From: Tetrapyrgos nigripes
Lineage: Eukaryota; Basidiomycota; Agaricomycetes; Agaricales; Campanellaceae
Assembly: GCA_013368315.1 (NCBI GenBank)
Contig: JAACJM010000033.1
Coordinates: 1-64,000 of the forward strand
Length of the DNA stretch: 64,000 bases
Direction: 5' to 3'
Part shown: positions 1 through 11,056 of the stretch, in pieces
How positions within the stretch are numbered: the stretch's first letter is position 1
How the letters are laid out: the number at the start of each line of letters is the position of its first letter
Position numbers and translations under genes: made by a program
The notes under the pieces: model-generated
What the model was told of the DNA's origin: nothing
The model's database searches: none
Seen by the model: the letters and a program-made list of their open reading frames with translations, nothing else

Positions 1-52
1 CACTTTTGTTTGAGGTTCAGTATCTATCTATCTATCTGTACACATGTACTAG

Positions 53-660
53 CCATTATGGTCAATTCAGGATTCAAAAATATTGTGTATAGATTATACT
101 CTCAGACAGGGTTCTGATATATCTTTCATTGTGCCAAGCACTACATACAAGTTGATCCTAGGCAAGTATCAAGAGTATTTTGGGGCTTTTGTGCCATTAT
201 GGTCAATTCAGGACTTGAAACTATTGTGTATAAATTATTCTCTCAGACAAGGTTCCAATATATCTTTCATTCTGCCAAGCACTACATACAAGTTGATCCT
301 GGGCAAGTATCAAGATTATTTTGGGGCTTTTGTGCCATTATGGTCAATTCAGGACTTGAAACTATTCAGACAAAGTTCCAATATATCTTTCATTCTGCCA
401 AGCACTACATACAAGTTGATCCTGGGCAAGTATCAAGATTATTTTGGGGCTTTTGTGCCACTATGGTCAATTTAGGACTTGAAACTATTGTGTATAGATT
501 ATACTCTCAGACAAGGTTCCAGTATATCTTTTGTTCTGCCAAGTGCTACATACAAGTTGATCCTGGGTAAGCATCAAGATTATTTTGGGGCTTTTGCACC
601 ATTATGGTCAATTCAGGACTTGAAATTGTTGTGTATAGATTATACTCTCAGACAAGGCTT
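53..660 (+). repeat. 141-bp tandem repeat, about 4.4 units (copy A)
   Basis: Units start near 53, 194, 335, 458 and 599, each opening with CCATTATGG or a close variant. The period is 141 bp, a multiple of three, so one frame shows a 47-residue repeat (LCIDYTLRQGS ... FGAFVPLWSI) for several units and a second frame is also open. The third unit lacks 18 bp present in copy B. A CAG to TAG change (TCAATTTAG near 470) ends the first frame. I see no start context, introns or family match, so a protein is not supported. Confidence 0.85.
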
Positions 661-3600
661 TGAAAATAATTTTCTGGTGATTATACTGCCTTGTTACCTA
701 CTCAAAACAATTGTGAGGATAATTAAGCTACAGAGTAATTTTATGCAGCTTATAAGGAGTTACAAAGCAATGGATATCATTTTTCTACCCTTATAACAAT
801 CAAGTATTACTCTTTTGTTAGCTATTTGCAACAGAAGTTTTTGGCTTTTTTTCTGGTGACCAACCCACATGAGTATCAGAGCTGATTGAACATAATAACC
901 AGTACCCATCTTGCTCTTTTGTTATATTTGGGCATTACTTTGGCCATATCTTCATAACCACTACATATATTGCAAATCTAATTTACTAGAATGACTCACA
1001 AACAGGTATCTTTCAAGACGAAAGCTTTCATTTAGTTCAATCTCAAGAGTTCTATCATAAATGCAGCTGGTGACATGCTGGTTGAAGCACACTTGAACTT
1101 TACTATCCTTTGTTTGGATGCAGTCGATATATAAAACAGTTTATCAGATTTATGACTTCATTTTGCTACTCTAACAAGAGATATCTCATTGGGACTGCAA
1201 CTGCTGACATTTTCAACATGTAGTATCCATCTCAGGGCAACTACGACTACAGAGAATTGGCATACTCTTTGCAAGGAGTATTCAGGTTCCAGACTCCTAC
1301 TTAGACTTGGCAATTCCTTATGAACAGCCTACAAACTCAGAGGAAGTTGATGGACCATAGTAAACTACTATACAGTACTTAGCTAATTGTGTGGCTGACT
1401 ATAAAAGCACACTTTGATTACCTTATCATACAACACCTGCTTGTAACCACAACAGCAATATGAGTATTGTTCCCATGGAAAGCAGTGGTCTACAGTTCAT
1501 CTTCAATGGGAGGCATCATACCCCTTGAGCCACTTAACTTCGTCTTCTCAGTGCTCAGTCTTTTCATACCAAACATTCCACTTGTCATATTGTGCGGTAC
1601 CTTGCAGAGGTGTGTTCGTATGAAAGGAGTGTGGGCCAACGCTATGCATGGCAGGAACAAGGCCATCTCCATTCATCCAAGCATATTCAGCTTGCATTTT
1701 CCATTTCTGTTTTGTGCAATTTCAAACAGCGTACAGGATCACTCACGGTCTATGCTGACATCGCAATAATGCGAAAAAATTCCTTTGCTGAAAGTTAATT
1801 AACAGCTCAGACATTGACTATATGGAAAAACCTGAAATAAATCTCAGAAAAGGTGTGTGATATTGTGAATGCACCCAATATCAACAAATTTTAATGTCTA
1901 GAGTACTTTTTGCAGGAATTAGGTCACGAGAAGGGATTCAGCCACTGCAAATTAAATCAGACGAAACGGCACCTCTCCACTGGTATCTGACCCTGATCTC
2001 TGCATGCATTAAACAGAATTCAAGAAAAGAAGCATTGATGGAAAGGCTGGATTAAGATCTCTAACCAGGAAGATAAATCTAGTTCTGCTCCTGTTGACCC
2101 AAAAACCATATATGAATATTTATGCTGGTGCAATTAGCTGACACTGAACATTAAATTTGTGATACTGTAAGTAGTTGAGCAGGGGTATTTCACAAAGAAG
2201 TTATAACAAAATAATATTATTAGAGAATTACATCAATAATATGCACCAGTAATAAGGATCTTACTTGTATTGAACGCTCAGGTTACTGAAGTAGCTTTAG
2301 AAGCAGAGGACACAAAAGGTATCCCAAGTCACATCACATAGACAAAAGTGTGCAGTTGAGTTTTTGCATTTGCATGCACCAGAGTGTACATCGCGTAGTG
2401 CAAATGGAATTTGCAGTCCATGGCCACCTTCCCCATTTCACAATTGATTCAATCACTGACTAATCTTATTGCAGGCAAACTGATTCACATCAAAAAAGAC
2501 GACTCCAACACCTGGCTTGCAGCCACCACTTCCCTTGGTCTTCTCCATATCATCACTTGAGTAAAGTTTGCAGTCCAAGCTGACTATAAGGTTTATGTGA
2601 ACCAGATCATCTTGGATAACTTATTTGAAGAGGTTTTGATGCCAATTATTGGCTGTGTTTCTGTTTTATTTTATATCTTCACTCATCTTTTCGAGACTGT
2701 TCATTCTGATTCCTGACGCAGTTTAGTGGTGGCCTGGCCAGGAGGTGTTCCATCTCAGAACCTATGGTATTGTTTCCACTGAGACAGCTGGAAATGTGTT
2801 TTAGGTACATAATCCTACTCCTTCTCTGGTTCATTTTAATATCTAAATGATCATATCTTGTTCTTTAATATCTTATATGAGACTCGAAGAAGGCTAACGA
2901 AGTAACTAAAATAAGGGAGAGGAGGGAGGGTAATGCAAAGTAAATCTGACAATACTACATAGACTTGTGAATAAGTATGAGATGGAGAAGAACTGTAACA
3001 GCTCTAATATACCCATTAGGGATGGTGAGTCTGTCTCTTAGTGCTTTGTGCCTCAATCTCCAAATAAACCCATTCTATAGCAAAGAAGATGAGGTAGAGA
3101 CCAATACAGGCAGCAGTGAAGTGATGGTAAGAGGAAAAAGACTACTGCAGGTGCAACTGGGTAGATATTTATACTGCCCAGAAGTATGTACTTCTGCTTG
3201 TCCTGATGACTACCTTATATAGACAGAGCCCTTACAAGAACTAAGAATAGACTTACCCAAGAGACTTGCAAATAAGTGATGAGATGGAGAAGAATGATGG
3301 ATGCGAGTCTCTTGAGCTGAATTAAGTATTACTGAGAAAGAATGAAACAAGACTGAGGGAGTGAGAAAGGAATATGTAAATGATGAAACGGGTATAAGGG
3401 TGTTTGAAGTCCGAAGACATGTGATGAAGCCTTGGAGGCATAATGGGTGTGTAGCCCTGGGGCATCAATGTTGAAACTGCAGAGGTAAAACAATGGACAG
3501 CAATGAGGTTCTACACAATGGACATTGAATAAGGATAACGAATAGAAATTCAAATATGTACTCACAGCGATGATTAGACCTTTGTAGTAAAGGTACTTTA

Positions 3601-3835
3601 AAATAAGACTAATCATCTTGCTGATCATCTGACAAATTTCTCATGGGAGGAAGGATAGGCGAATCATGGGGAGTCCTGAAACAGTGACTCCCCTGAGTAT
3701 ATTTGTGTACTAGACTCAAAGAAGGCTAAGGAGCCTAAGGAATGATGAAGTATGGAGAGTTGAAAGAAGGTGATGTGTGAAGGGGGTGAGAAGATGATTG
3801 GAGAGTTGAGGGATTTTAAGATTGCTTTTGTTTAG
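661..3835. other. No recognisable gene (copy A)
   Basis: AT-rich sequence duplicated at 50808-53924. Only short scattered open frames occur; none shows a family motif and several carry stops in both copies. A motif around GGTACCTTGCAGAGGTG at about 1596 recurs near 11950, suggesting dispersed repeat fragments. This stretch may be the 3' flank of the minus-strand retroelement. Confidence 0.5.
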
Positions 3836-4211
3836 TCAATAATGCTGTGAAGAATAAAGGGTGCTTTTGAGAGTTTGTATGGGTTCCCAAGAGTATCCCT
3901 CCAAAGCATAGTGAGTGGCACCACCTGAACATAAAGAATGACCTGCAATGTCCTCTGGAAGGTAATGTCGCAGCCATCTAATAAACCATTGGTGAGTGGG
4001 TATTGAACCATCCTTTTGAGCAAATAGGTAAGGGTGTGCTGGAAATAGCTGGTCTCTGGATTCTTTACCAGATAGTCTTCATCCCTGTCGCCTTCACTAC
4101 AATCTTATTTCCATTGAATTGCTGGTCTGATTTGTGCATAGGTAGAGTGAAACTGATGTCGTCAGGTTGGATAGTCAATGATGAACACATCACTGCTTTG
4201 CAGAGCTCCAT
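3836..4211 (-). pseudogene. Tyrosine recombinase, C-terminal half (copy A)
   Basis: Minus-strand reading from 4211 gives residues like those following box I of fungal DIRS recombinases, including LPMHKSD and FNGNKIVV. After a frame break come WFIRWLRHYLPEDIAGHSL and SGGAT, the HxxR region of tyrosine recombinases. Here the arginine is cysteine (GHSLCSGG; TGT where CGT is expected). The frame ends at TGA 3838-3836. It is the continuation of the half that ends at 8427, moved 4.2 kb away by the foldback-like element. The nucleophilic tyrosine could not be placed. Confidence 0.75.
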
Positions 4212-4830
4212 GCACTGGAGGCAAATCCCTGTAAATCATCTGCCATACAGAGGTATTACAGAGAGAAGAATTTTCCAGAGCAATGCTGTAAGACTGCTGT
4301 AAGACAGGTTGTATTACAGGGACATTTCAGAGGCCGAATCCCTGTAGATCCGGTGCCCTACATAGGGATTACAGCAACCTTACACCAAGCCATTCAACAA
4401 GTATTCTGCCTTGGATTACAGAAGTATTACAGAGAGAAGGAATTTTGGGAGCAATGCTGTAAGACTGCTGTAAGACAAGTTGGATTACAGGAACATTTCA
4501 GAGTGACATGGTGTCACAGTAATACATTAGGTAATACAACCAAGAAATACAGAAGTATTTCAGTGTGACAAAAAGTCACAGTATATCTTCCAGTAATTCA
4601 AGTCTGTATTACAAAGGATTTACAACATTCAAGTATACAGTAAATCTACAGTGATGGCAAATGTTTTACAGGAGACATACTGTGACATTTCAGTCACAGT
4701 AATATTGGGGTAAAGTCAGCCAGGATTACTGAAACATTACAACAAAAAGGAAAGAATATATCTGAAAATTAAATGTATTGATAGAAAATATATAATGTCA
4801 CAATTAGGTGACAGTAAGAGGACTGGATGC
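4212..4830 (+). repeat. Left terminal inverted repeat of foldback-like element (copy A)
   Basis: Inverted partner of 7761-8426. It is rich in short motifs such as TATTACAG and CTGTAA. An internal direct duplication of about 75 bp lies at 4257-4331 and 4428-4501 (GAGAGAAG ... GCAATGCTGTAAGACTGCTG). Its inner end TGACAGTAAGAG reaches the minisatellite. Confidence 0.85.
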
Positions 4831-7760
4831 TTGGGGACACTCTGCATGCACCCCCCCAGACGCAACTTGCATGCACTCTGGACACTACTTGTGTGCACTC
4901 CAGACACAACTTGTGTACACTCCAGACGCAACCTGCATGCACTCTGGACGCAATCTGCACGCACCCTGGATGCAACCAGCGTGCACTTCAGGTGCAACTT
5001 GCACGCACTCTGGACGCAACCTGCATGCACTCTGGACGCAACCTGCACACACTCTGGACACAACCTGTGCACATTCCAGACGCAACCTGTGCACATTCCA
5101 GATGCAACTTGTGCAGACTCCAGAGGCAACTTGCATGCACTCTGGATGCAACCTGTGCGCACCATGGATGCAACCTGCGCACACCATGGACACAACTTGC
5201 ACGCACTCTGGACGCAACCTGCACGCACCATGAATGCAACTTGCGCGCACTCTGGATGCAACCTGCGTGCACCCTGGATGCACCCTGGAGGCAACTTGCA
5301 CACACCCTGGACACAACTTGCACGCACTCTGGACACAACCTGCATGCACCATGGACACAACATGCATGCACTCTGGACGCAACCTGCATGCACCCTGGAT
5401 GCAACTTGTGTGCACTCTGGAGGCAACCTGCGCGCACTCTGGACGCAACCTGCATGCACCATGGACGCACCTTGCGCACACCCTGGACGCAACTTGGGTG
5501 CACTCTGGATGCAACCTGCGCACACTCTGGACGCAACCTGCATGCACCATGGACACAACTTGCACACACTCTAGACACAACCTGCACGCACCCTGGACGC
5601 ACTCTGGAGGCAAACTGCATGCACTCTGGACGTAACTTGTGCGCACTCTGGATGCAACCTGCGTGGACTCGGGATGCAACCTACGTGCACCATGGACACA
5701 ACTTGCACACACTCTGGACACAACCTGCATGCACCATGGACACAACTTGTGTGCACTCTGGATGCAACCTGCACGCACTCTGGATGCAACCTGCACACAC
5801 CATGGACGCAACTTGCGCACACCCTGGACGCAACTTGTGTGCACTCTGGATGCAACCTACGTGCACCATGGACACAATGTGCATGCACTCTGGATGCAAC
5901 CTGCTTGCACACACTCTGCAGGCAACCTGCGCACACTCTGGACACAACCTGCATGCAGCACGGAGACAACTTGCACGCACTCTGGACGCAACCTGCATGC
6001 ACCATGGACATAACTTGCACACACTCTGGATGCAACCTGTGTGCACCATGGACACAACTTGCACACACTCTGGACGCAACCTGCACACACCATGGATGCA
6101 ACTTGTGCACACCCTGGATGCAACTTGCATGCACTCTGGATGCAACCTGCATGCACCATGGACACAACTTTCACGCATTCTGGACGCAACCTGCACACAC
6201 CATGGATGCAACTTGTGCACACCCTGGACGCAACTTGCGCCAACCCTGGACGTAACTTGCGTGCACTCTGGATGCAACCTGCATGCACCATGGACACAAC
6301 TTGCACACACCCTGGATGCAACTTACACGCACCCTGGACATGCAACCTGCGCAACGCACTCTGGACGCAACCTGCATGCACTCTGGACGCAACCTGCACG
6401 CACTCTGGACGCAACCTGCACGCACTCTGGACGCAACCTGCACGCACTCTGGACGCAACCTGCATGCACCATGGACACAACTTGCGCACACCCTGGACAC
6501 AACTTGCACGCACTCTGGACACAACCTGCACACACAACTTGTGCACACTCTGGACGCAACCTGTGTGCACTCCAGATGCAACTTGTACGCACTCTGGATG
6601 CAACCTGCGTGCACCCTGGACCCAACTTGCGCGCACCCTGAATGCAACCTGCACGCACTCTGGACGCAACCTGTGTGCACTCTGGACACAACCTGCGCAC
6701 ACTCTGGACGCTGGACGCAACCTGCATGCACTCTGGACACAACCTGTGCGCACTCTGGATGCAACCTGTGCTCACTCCAGATGCAACTTGCGCACACTCT
6801 GGATGCAACCTGCGCACATTCTGGACGCACCATGGACAGAACCTGCACACACCCTGGACGCAACTTGCGCACCCTCTGGACACAACTTGCATGCACCCTG
6901 GACGCAACTTGCGTGCCCTCTGGATGCAACCTGCGCACACTCTGGACACAACCTGCATGCACCCTGGACACATCTTGCACACACTCTGGACGCAACCTGC
7001 GTGCACCCTGGACGTAACTTGCACACACTCTGGACACAACCTGCACACACTCTGGACACACAACCTGCATGCACCATGGATGCAACTTGTACGCCCCCTG
7101 GACACAACTTGTGCACACTCCAGACTCAACCTGTGCGCACTCCAGACACAACCTGCACATACTCTGGAGGCAACTTGTGTGCCCTCTGGACGCAACCTGC
7201 ATGCACCATGGACACAACTTGCACGCACTCTGGACGCAACCTGCACACACCATGGATGCAACTTGTGCACACCCTGGACACAACTTGCGTGCACTCTGGA
7301 TGCAACCTGCACGCACTCTGGACGCAACTTGCACACTCTCTGGACGCAATCTGCACGCACCCTGGACACAACCTGCATGCACTCTGGACACAACCTGCAC
7401 ACACTCCAGACACAACTTGCCTGCGCACACTCTGGACACAACTTGCACACACTCTGGATGCAACCTCCATGCACCCTGGATGCAACCTGTGCACACTTTG
7501 GACACAACCTGTGCACACTCCAGATGCAACTTGTGTGCAGTGGTCTTGAGTGCACACAGGTTGCATCCAGAGTGCGCACAAGTTGTGTCTGGAGTGTGCA
7601 CAAGTTGCATCCAGAGTGCATGCAAGTTGCATCTGGAGTGCATGTAGGTTGTGTCCAGGGTGCATGCAGGTTACATCCAGAGTGCACACAAGTTGTGTCT
7701 GGAGTACATGCAAGTTGTTTCCACAGTGCGTGCTAGTTGCGTCCATGGTGTGCACAGGTT
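4831..7760. repeat. 22-bp minisatellite array (copy A)
   Basis: About 130 units of 22 bp. A typical unit is GGACGCAACCT followed by GCGCGCACTCT, with variants mostly at CpG positions (ACG, ATG or ACA; GCGCGC, GCATGC, GTGTGC, CACGC) and at the TCTGG, CCTGG or CATGG segment. Units run in one orientation to about 7545 and in the opposite orientation from there to 7760. Because 22 is not a multiple of three, each frame passes through all three phases of the unit, and as the unit lacks stops all six frames stay open for hundreds of codons. These frames are not genes. Confidence 0.95.
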
Positions 7761-8426
7761 GGATCCAGTTCTCTTACTGTCACCTAAATGTGACATTATA
7801 TATTTTCCATCAATATGTTTAATTTTGCAGATATATTCTTTCCTTTTTGTTGTAATGTTTCAGTAATCCTGGCTGACTTACCCCAATATTACTGTGACTG
7901 AAATGTCACAGTAAGTCTCCTGTAAAACATTTGCTATCACTCTAGATTTACTGTTTACTTGAATGTTGTAAATCCTTTGTAATATGGACTTGAATTACTG
8001 GAAGATATACTGTGACTTCTTGTCACACTGAAATCCTTCTGTATTTCTTGGCTGTATTACCCAATGTATTACTGTGACACCATGTCACTCTGAAATGTTC
8101 CTGTAATCCAACTTGTCTTACAGCATTGCTCTGAAAATTTCTTCTCTCTGTAATACCTCTGTAATCCAAGGCAGATTACTTGTTGAATGGCTTGGTGTAA
8201 GGTTGCTGTAATACCTATGTAGGGCACTGGATTTACAGGGATTTGGCCTCTGAAATGTCCCTGTAATACAACCTGTCTTACAGCAGTCTTACAGCATTGC
8301 TCTGAAAAATTCTTCTCTTTGTAATACATCTGTAATACAAGGTGGATTACTTATTGAATGACTTGTTGTAAGGTCACTGTGATACCTCTGTATGGCAGAT
8401 GATTTACAGGGATTTGCCTCCAGTGC
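7761..8426 (-). repeat. Right terminal inverted repeat of foldback-like element (copy A)
   Basis: Inverted partner of 4212-4830, from GGATCCAGTT next to the array to CCAGTGC at the outer end. It is somewhat longer than the left TIR through small indels. Confidence 0.85.
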
Positions 8427-9484
8427 TGTGAGCCATGGTGTCCAGCCATACTAATTCACCCAACCTTATCACAGCCAAAAACCCAATGAACAAAATCACC
8501 AAGAACAGCAAATCATCATGATCCATTGAGCTCTTCAAATCTTGATAAACACCAGTCAATTCCTCCCTTTCCAACACTTGTTTCTGCCTCTTCACGTATA
8601 AGTGCCTCTTCCTGCATCCCTTCACAGTTTTTGTGACCAACTTGCTCATACAGATTTGGCAGATATTTGGGTACATTGGTTTGAGCTGATTGCAGATGCC
8701 AGATAAGTAAGTTGAAACAGAAGGTGGTTTGATAAAATGACACATATAAGCTACATATAAGCTGAATGTATCCTTGGTAGGTTCAATCTCAAAGTTGTGA
8801 TTTTGGCAAAATTGAATGTAAGATTCAGTGGCTGTTGAATAAGAACTCTTCATGTGGGGGTCTGTACTATACCCCAAATCAATCACCCTCTCCTGTATCA
8901 ACCTCTCCTGAGTCCAGACCTCTCTCTTCTTCACTCTTCCTCTGGACTCTTGTGTTGCTAAGTTCATGATAAATCTGCCCTCAGCATCAGTCAAGGGGGT
9001 ATAAAAGAGCAGCATGATGAACAAAAGTGTTATTGAAGCTGGAGAGTGAGTTGGCTATATGATTTTCAGTGCCTGGGATATGGAATACATGTAATTGCAC
9101 ATTGTGTTGGATTAAGAGATCGATGGTGGTCATAAGAATGGGGTTGTCTAAGATAGGGGAGGCTTTGAGAGAGTTGAACATGTTCACAGTATTTGAGTTG
9201 TCCATGAAAATGACTACATGGGATGGGGGAAGGAAAGATGATTGCAATGTGAAAGACAGGGCTGATAAAACTGCAAGAGCTTTGAAATAAAAAATGCCAT
9301 GTGAACAGTTGTCAACTGAACATTGGAATCCCAGTGTAACATTACCAATTTCACCCCAGAAACCCATCGCAATGGGGCAGGCGTTGCAAAATAAAATCAC
9401 CTCAGCATCTTCAATCCCCCAATCCTTGACTTGTAGCATCCTTACCCCATCCAAGTTTTCCATGTGATCTGCCATCCATACCAA
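8427..9484 (-). pseudogene. RNase H and tyrosine recombinase N-terminal half (copy A)
   Basis: Minus strand. The RNase H part shows VVIFMDNSNTV and later LHVFHIPGTENHIANSL, the pattern of DIRS RNase H domains. The recombinase part follows with WTQERLIQERV, YIQFCQNHNFEIEPT, SVSTYLSGICNQL and box I FLAVIRLGELVW, whose Arg is a catalytic residue of tyrosine recombinases. Eleven codons after box I the frame enters the foldback-like element and stops. Compared with copy B this copy has a 10-bp insertion near 9015 that breaks the frame between RNase H and recombinase. Confidence 0.8.
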
Positions 9485-10073
9485 CTCTCAACACATTGCC
9501 ACACTGATCCAAATAAGTGCCTTTTCTTCCTTCCTGGACGTTTTTTGGTAAAGCCAGGACAAACCAGGTCACAGTAGAGGATAAACATTGAGCAACCAGT
9601 TGCACCAGCCAGCAATTTCTTGAAACTTGCAAAGAGTGTGGCATTGATGTGGGGTAGCAAAAGTTCTGATTGCTGCCAAAAGCTCTGCTTTTGAAGTAGG
9701 GGGCATTGAGATAGTCATAGTGTTTGGATAATGAGCATGTCACCGTAGATTTGTTTAGGACCATCATGTGGGACTCCTAATTCATCCCACAATTCTAACA
9801 ACTTTTTCTGCTTCTCAGGCAACATTCTTTCCATCTTCACCTTCTCTTCAAAACCAAAATTGTCATCGACATACATAAAAACATCCTCAATTCCCTTCAC
9901 ATACTTTGCTATCCATGACCCATGTATACCTCCAGCTCCTCTATTACCGAAGTTATTGCAATGATCAACATTAAAACTATCCCCTACACACACAACTTGC
10001 TTGATTTGCTACTGCCTATATGCTTCTGAAACATCTGATTTCCATACTACTAGTTTGACATATCCATATAGCC
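9485..10073 (-). pseudogene. Reverse transcriptase, central and 3' part (copy A)
   Basis: Minus-strand reading from 10073 gives KSDVSEAYR, then NNFGNRGAGGIHG, then the catalytic YVDD motif in MYVDDNFGF and WDELGVPHDGPKQIYGD, as in DIRS reverse transcriptases of mushrooms. Compared with copy B it has lost about 20 bp near 10010, 18 bp near 9832 and 19 bp near 9730, and gained 9 bp near 9795, so the frame is broken. Confidence 0.75.
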
Positions 10074-10846
10074 TGTCAAGAACAGGTTCAGATAGGGACT
10101 GGATGCCTCTCAGGCCACCACACAGGTGTTGAATTGGCGAATTAGTAAGCAGCCATCAACATTAGATTAGATGTAGATTAGATAGTAATCTAGTTAGTTA
10201 TGCTTACTTACATCAGTAGTTCTTAGATAAGTAGTCACATGTACTATCTAGAACAGTATATAAGGGCTCGTAGATTGCCCTACAACTATAAGGATTTCCC
10301 TTAACACTCATTGCTCTTAACCTCTAACAAACCGCTCTAACAAACACTTCTACATCCCCAGGTAAGTATGCAGTTGCCGCTACATATATAGAACATAGCC
10401 TGCTCAACAACAGGAACCAAAGACGAAGCAATAAGGCAAATAGATGGTATAGATGAGTAAGCCAGTACTGGGCCAGAGTCTACATAGTACTGAGGACAAT
10501 GCTGAGCAGTATGGATCAGAGGGACAGAAGTGGACAGACTGAGGAACTATCTACAAAGCCCTGGAGTATATATACAAAAGTGCGAAGGAGAACAAGATTA
10601 GATCAGCAGGTACTGATGGAAACAATCAAGGAATGATAATCAGGTATCTAAGTGATGTCAATATGTGTAACAGGTACAGATATGATCTGTCAATCAGAGA
10701 AATGATGCATCAAAGAAGATGGAAGCCATAGGTACAAGGAACATGATCTAGAACCAAAGAAGCGAAGAATGATGGAAGGGAGAAGAATGATGAAAGGAGA
10801 ACAAAGAACAGGGTCTAGAAGCGAAGGCATGAAGGGATTCATGACA
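10074..10846 (+). mobile_element. Solo LTR, family TGTCAAGAAC (copy A, interrupted)
   Basis: Starts TGTCAAGAAC and ends TTCATGACA. It is flanked by the 5-bp direct repeat TAGCC at 10069-10073 and 10847-10851. Without the nested LTR it is 485 bp, matching 59893-60377. The same family occurs at 38217-38726 and, inverted, at 27962-28208 plus 45534-45784. No internal retrotransposon sequence is attached. It splits the reverse transcriptase of the DIRS element. Confidence 0.9.
10127..10409 (+). mobile_element. Solo LTR, 283 bp, nested, copy A only
   Basis: Starts TGTTGA and ends TCAACA, a perfect 6-bp inverted terminus. It is flanked by ACAGG at 10122-10126 and 10410-10414. Copy B has the single uninterrupted ACAGG, so this insertion is younger than the segmental duplication. 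A promoter-like TATATAAGGG lies near 10258. Confidence 0.95.
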
Positions 10847-10851
10847 TAGCC

Positions 10852-11056
10852 TTCTCCAACGAATCAAAGCTGCTCTGAGATCATGAAGATTGTCCAGTGG
10901 AACTGATACGTTGCTCTTGTTGATCATGGAGTTGACAGGAAAGGGCTTGGTGCTGTGATGGACCATCATATGTAGTTTGTTGGAGTTGGGTTTAGGGACA
11001 ATGACAACAGGTACTGTGTGCATCCCTGGGAGAAGTTCAGCAAAAGATCAAGAAAA
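10852..11056 (-). pseudogene. Reverse transcriptase, N-terminal part (copy A)
   Basis: Minus strand: LLPGMHTVPVVIVPKPN, then MMVHHSTKPFPVNSMI and VSVPLDNLHDLRAALI, the start of a DIRS-type reverse transcriptase domain. It is cut by the solo LTR at 10851 and continues at 10073. A stop lies just upstream in FS*SFAELLPG. Confidence 0.75.

Larger units (their letters stand above)
4212..8426. mobile_element. Foldback-like element with minisatellite core (copy A)
   Basis: An insertion of 4,215 bp between two halves of a tyrosine recombinase. Its ends are inverted copies (GCACTGGAGGCAAATCCC at the left, its reverse complement at the right). The terminal inverted repeats are about 619 bp (4212-4830) and 666 bp (7761-8426). 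They enclose about 2.9 kb of 22-bp tandem repeats. No transposase frame is present, so it is non-autonomous. Long TIRs around tandem repeats resemble foldback elements, but I do not recognise the family. A target-site duplication is unclear; flanks CATGGCTCA and CATGGAGCT match at 6 of 9 bases. Confidence 0.8.
3836..11056 (-). mobile_element. DIRS-order tyrosine-recombinase retroelement, decayed (copy A)
   Basis: Read on the minus strand, the order is reverse transcriptase (11056-10852 and 10073-about 9650), RNase H (about 9450-9000), tyrosine recombinase N-terminal half (about 8990-8427) and C-terminal half (4211-3836). Two insertions split it: a solo LTR at 10074-10846 in the RT and the foldback-like element at 4212-8426 in the recombinase. 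RT plus RNase H followed by a tyrosine recombinase in place of a DDE integrase is the DIRS arrangement. Frameshifts and stops show it is dead. Gag and the terminal repeats were not identified. Confidence 0.8.

Noticed and set aside
4795..7750. Very long overlapping open frames (up to 604 codons) as Cys/His-rich proteins
   Set aside because: All six frames are open because the 22-bp unit lacks stops; no start context, introns or frame preference.
4831..7760. CRISPR-like array
   Set aside because: Units are directly adjacent without unique spacers, and the setting is eukaryotic.
4212..8426. Helitron or LTR element
   Set aside because: The ends are long inverted repeats; no direct terminal repeats and no TC...CTRR-type ends were seen.
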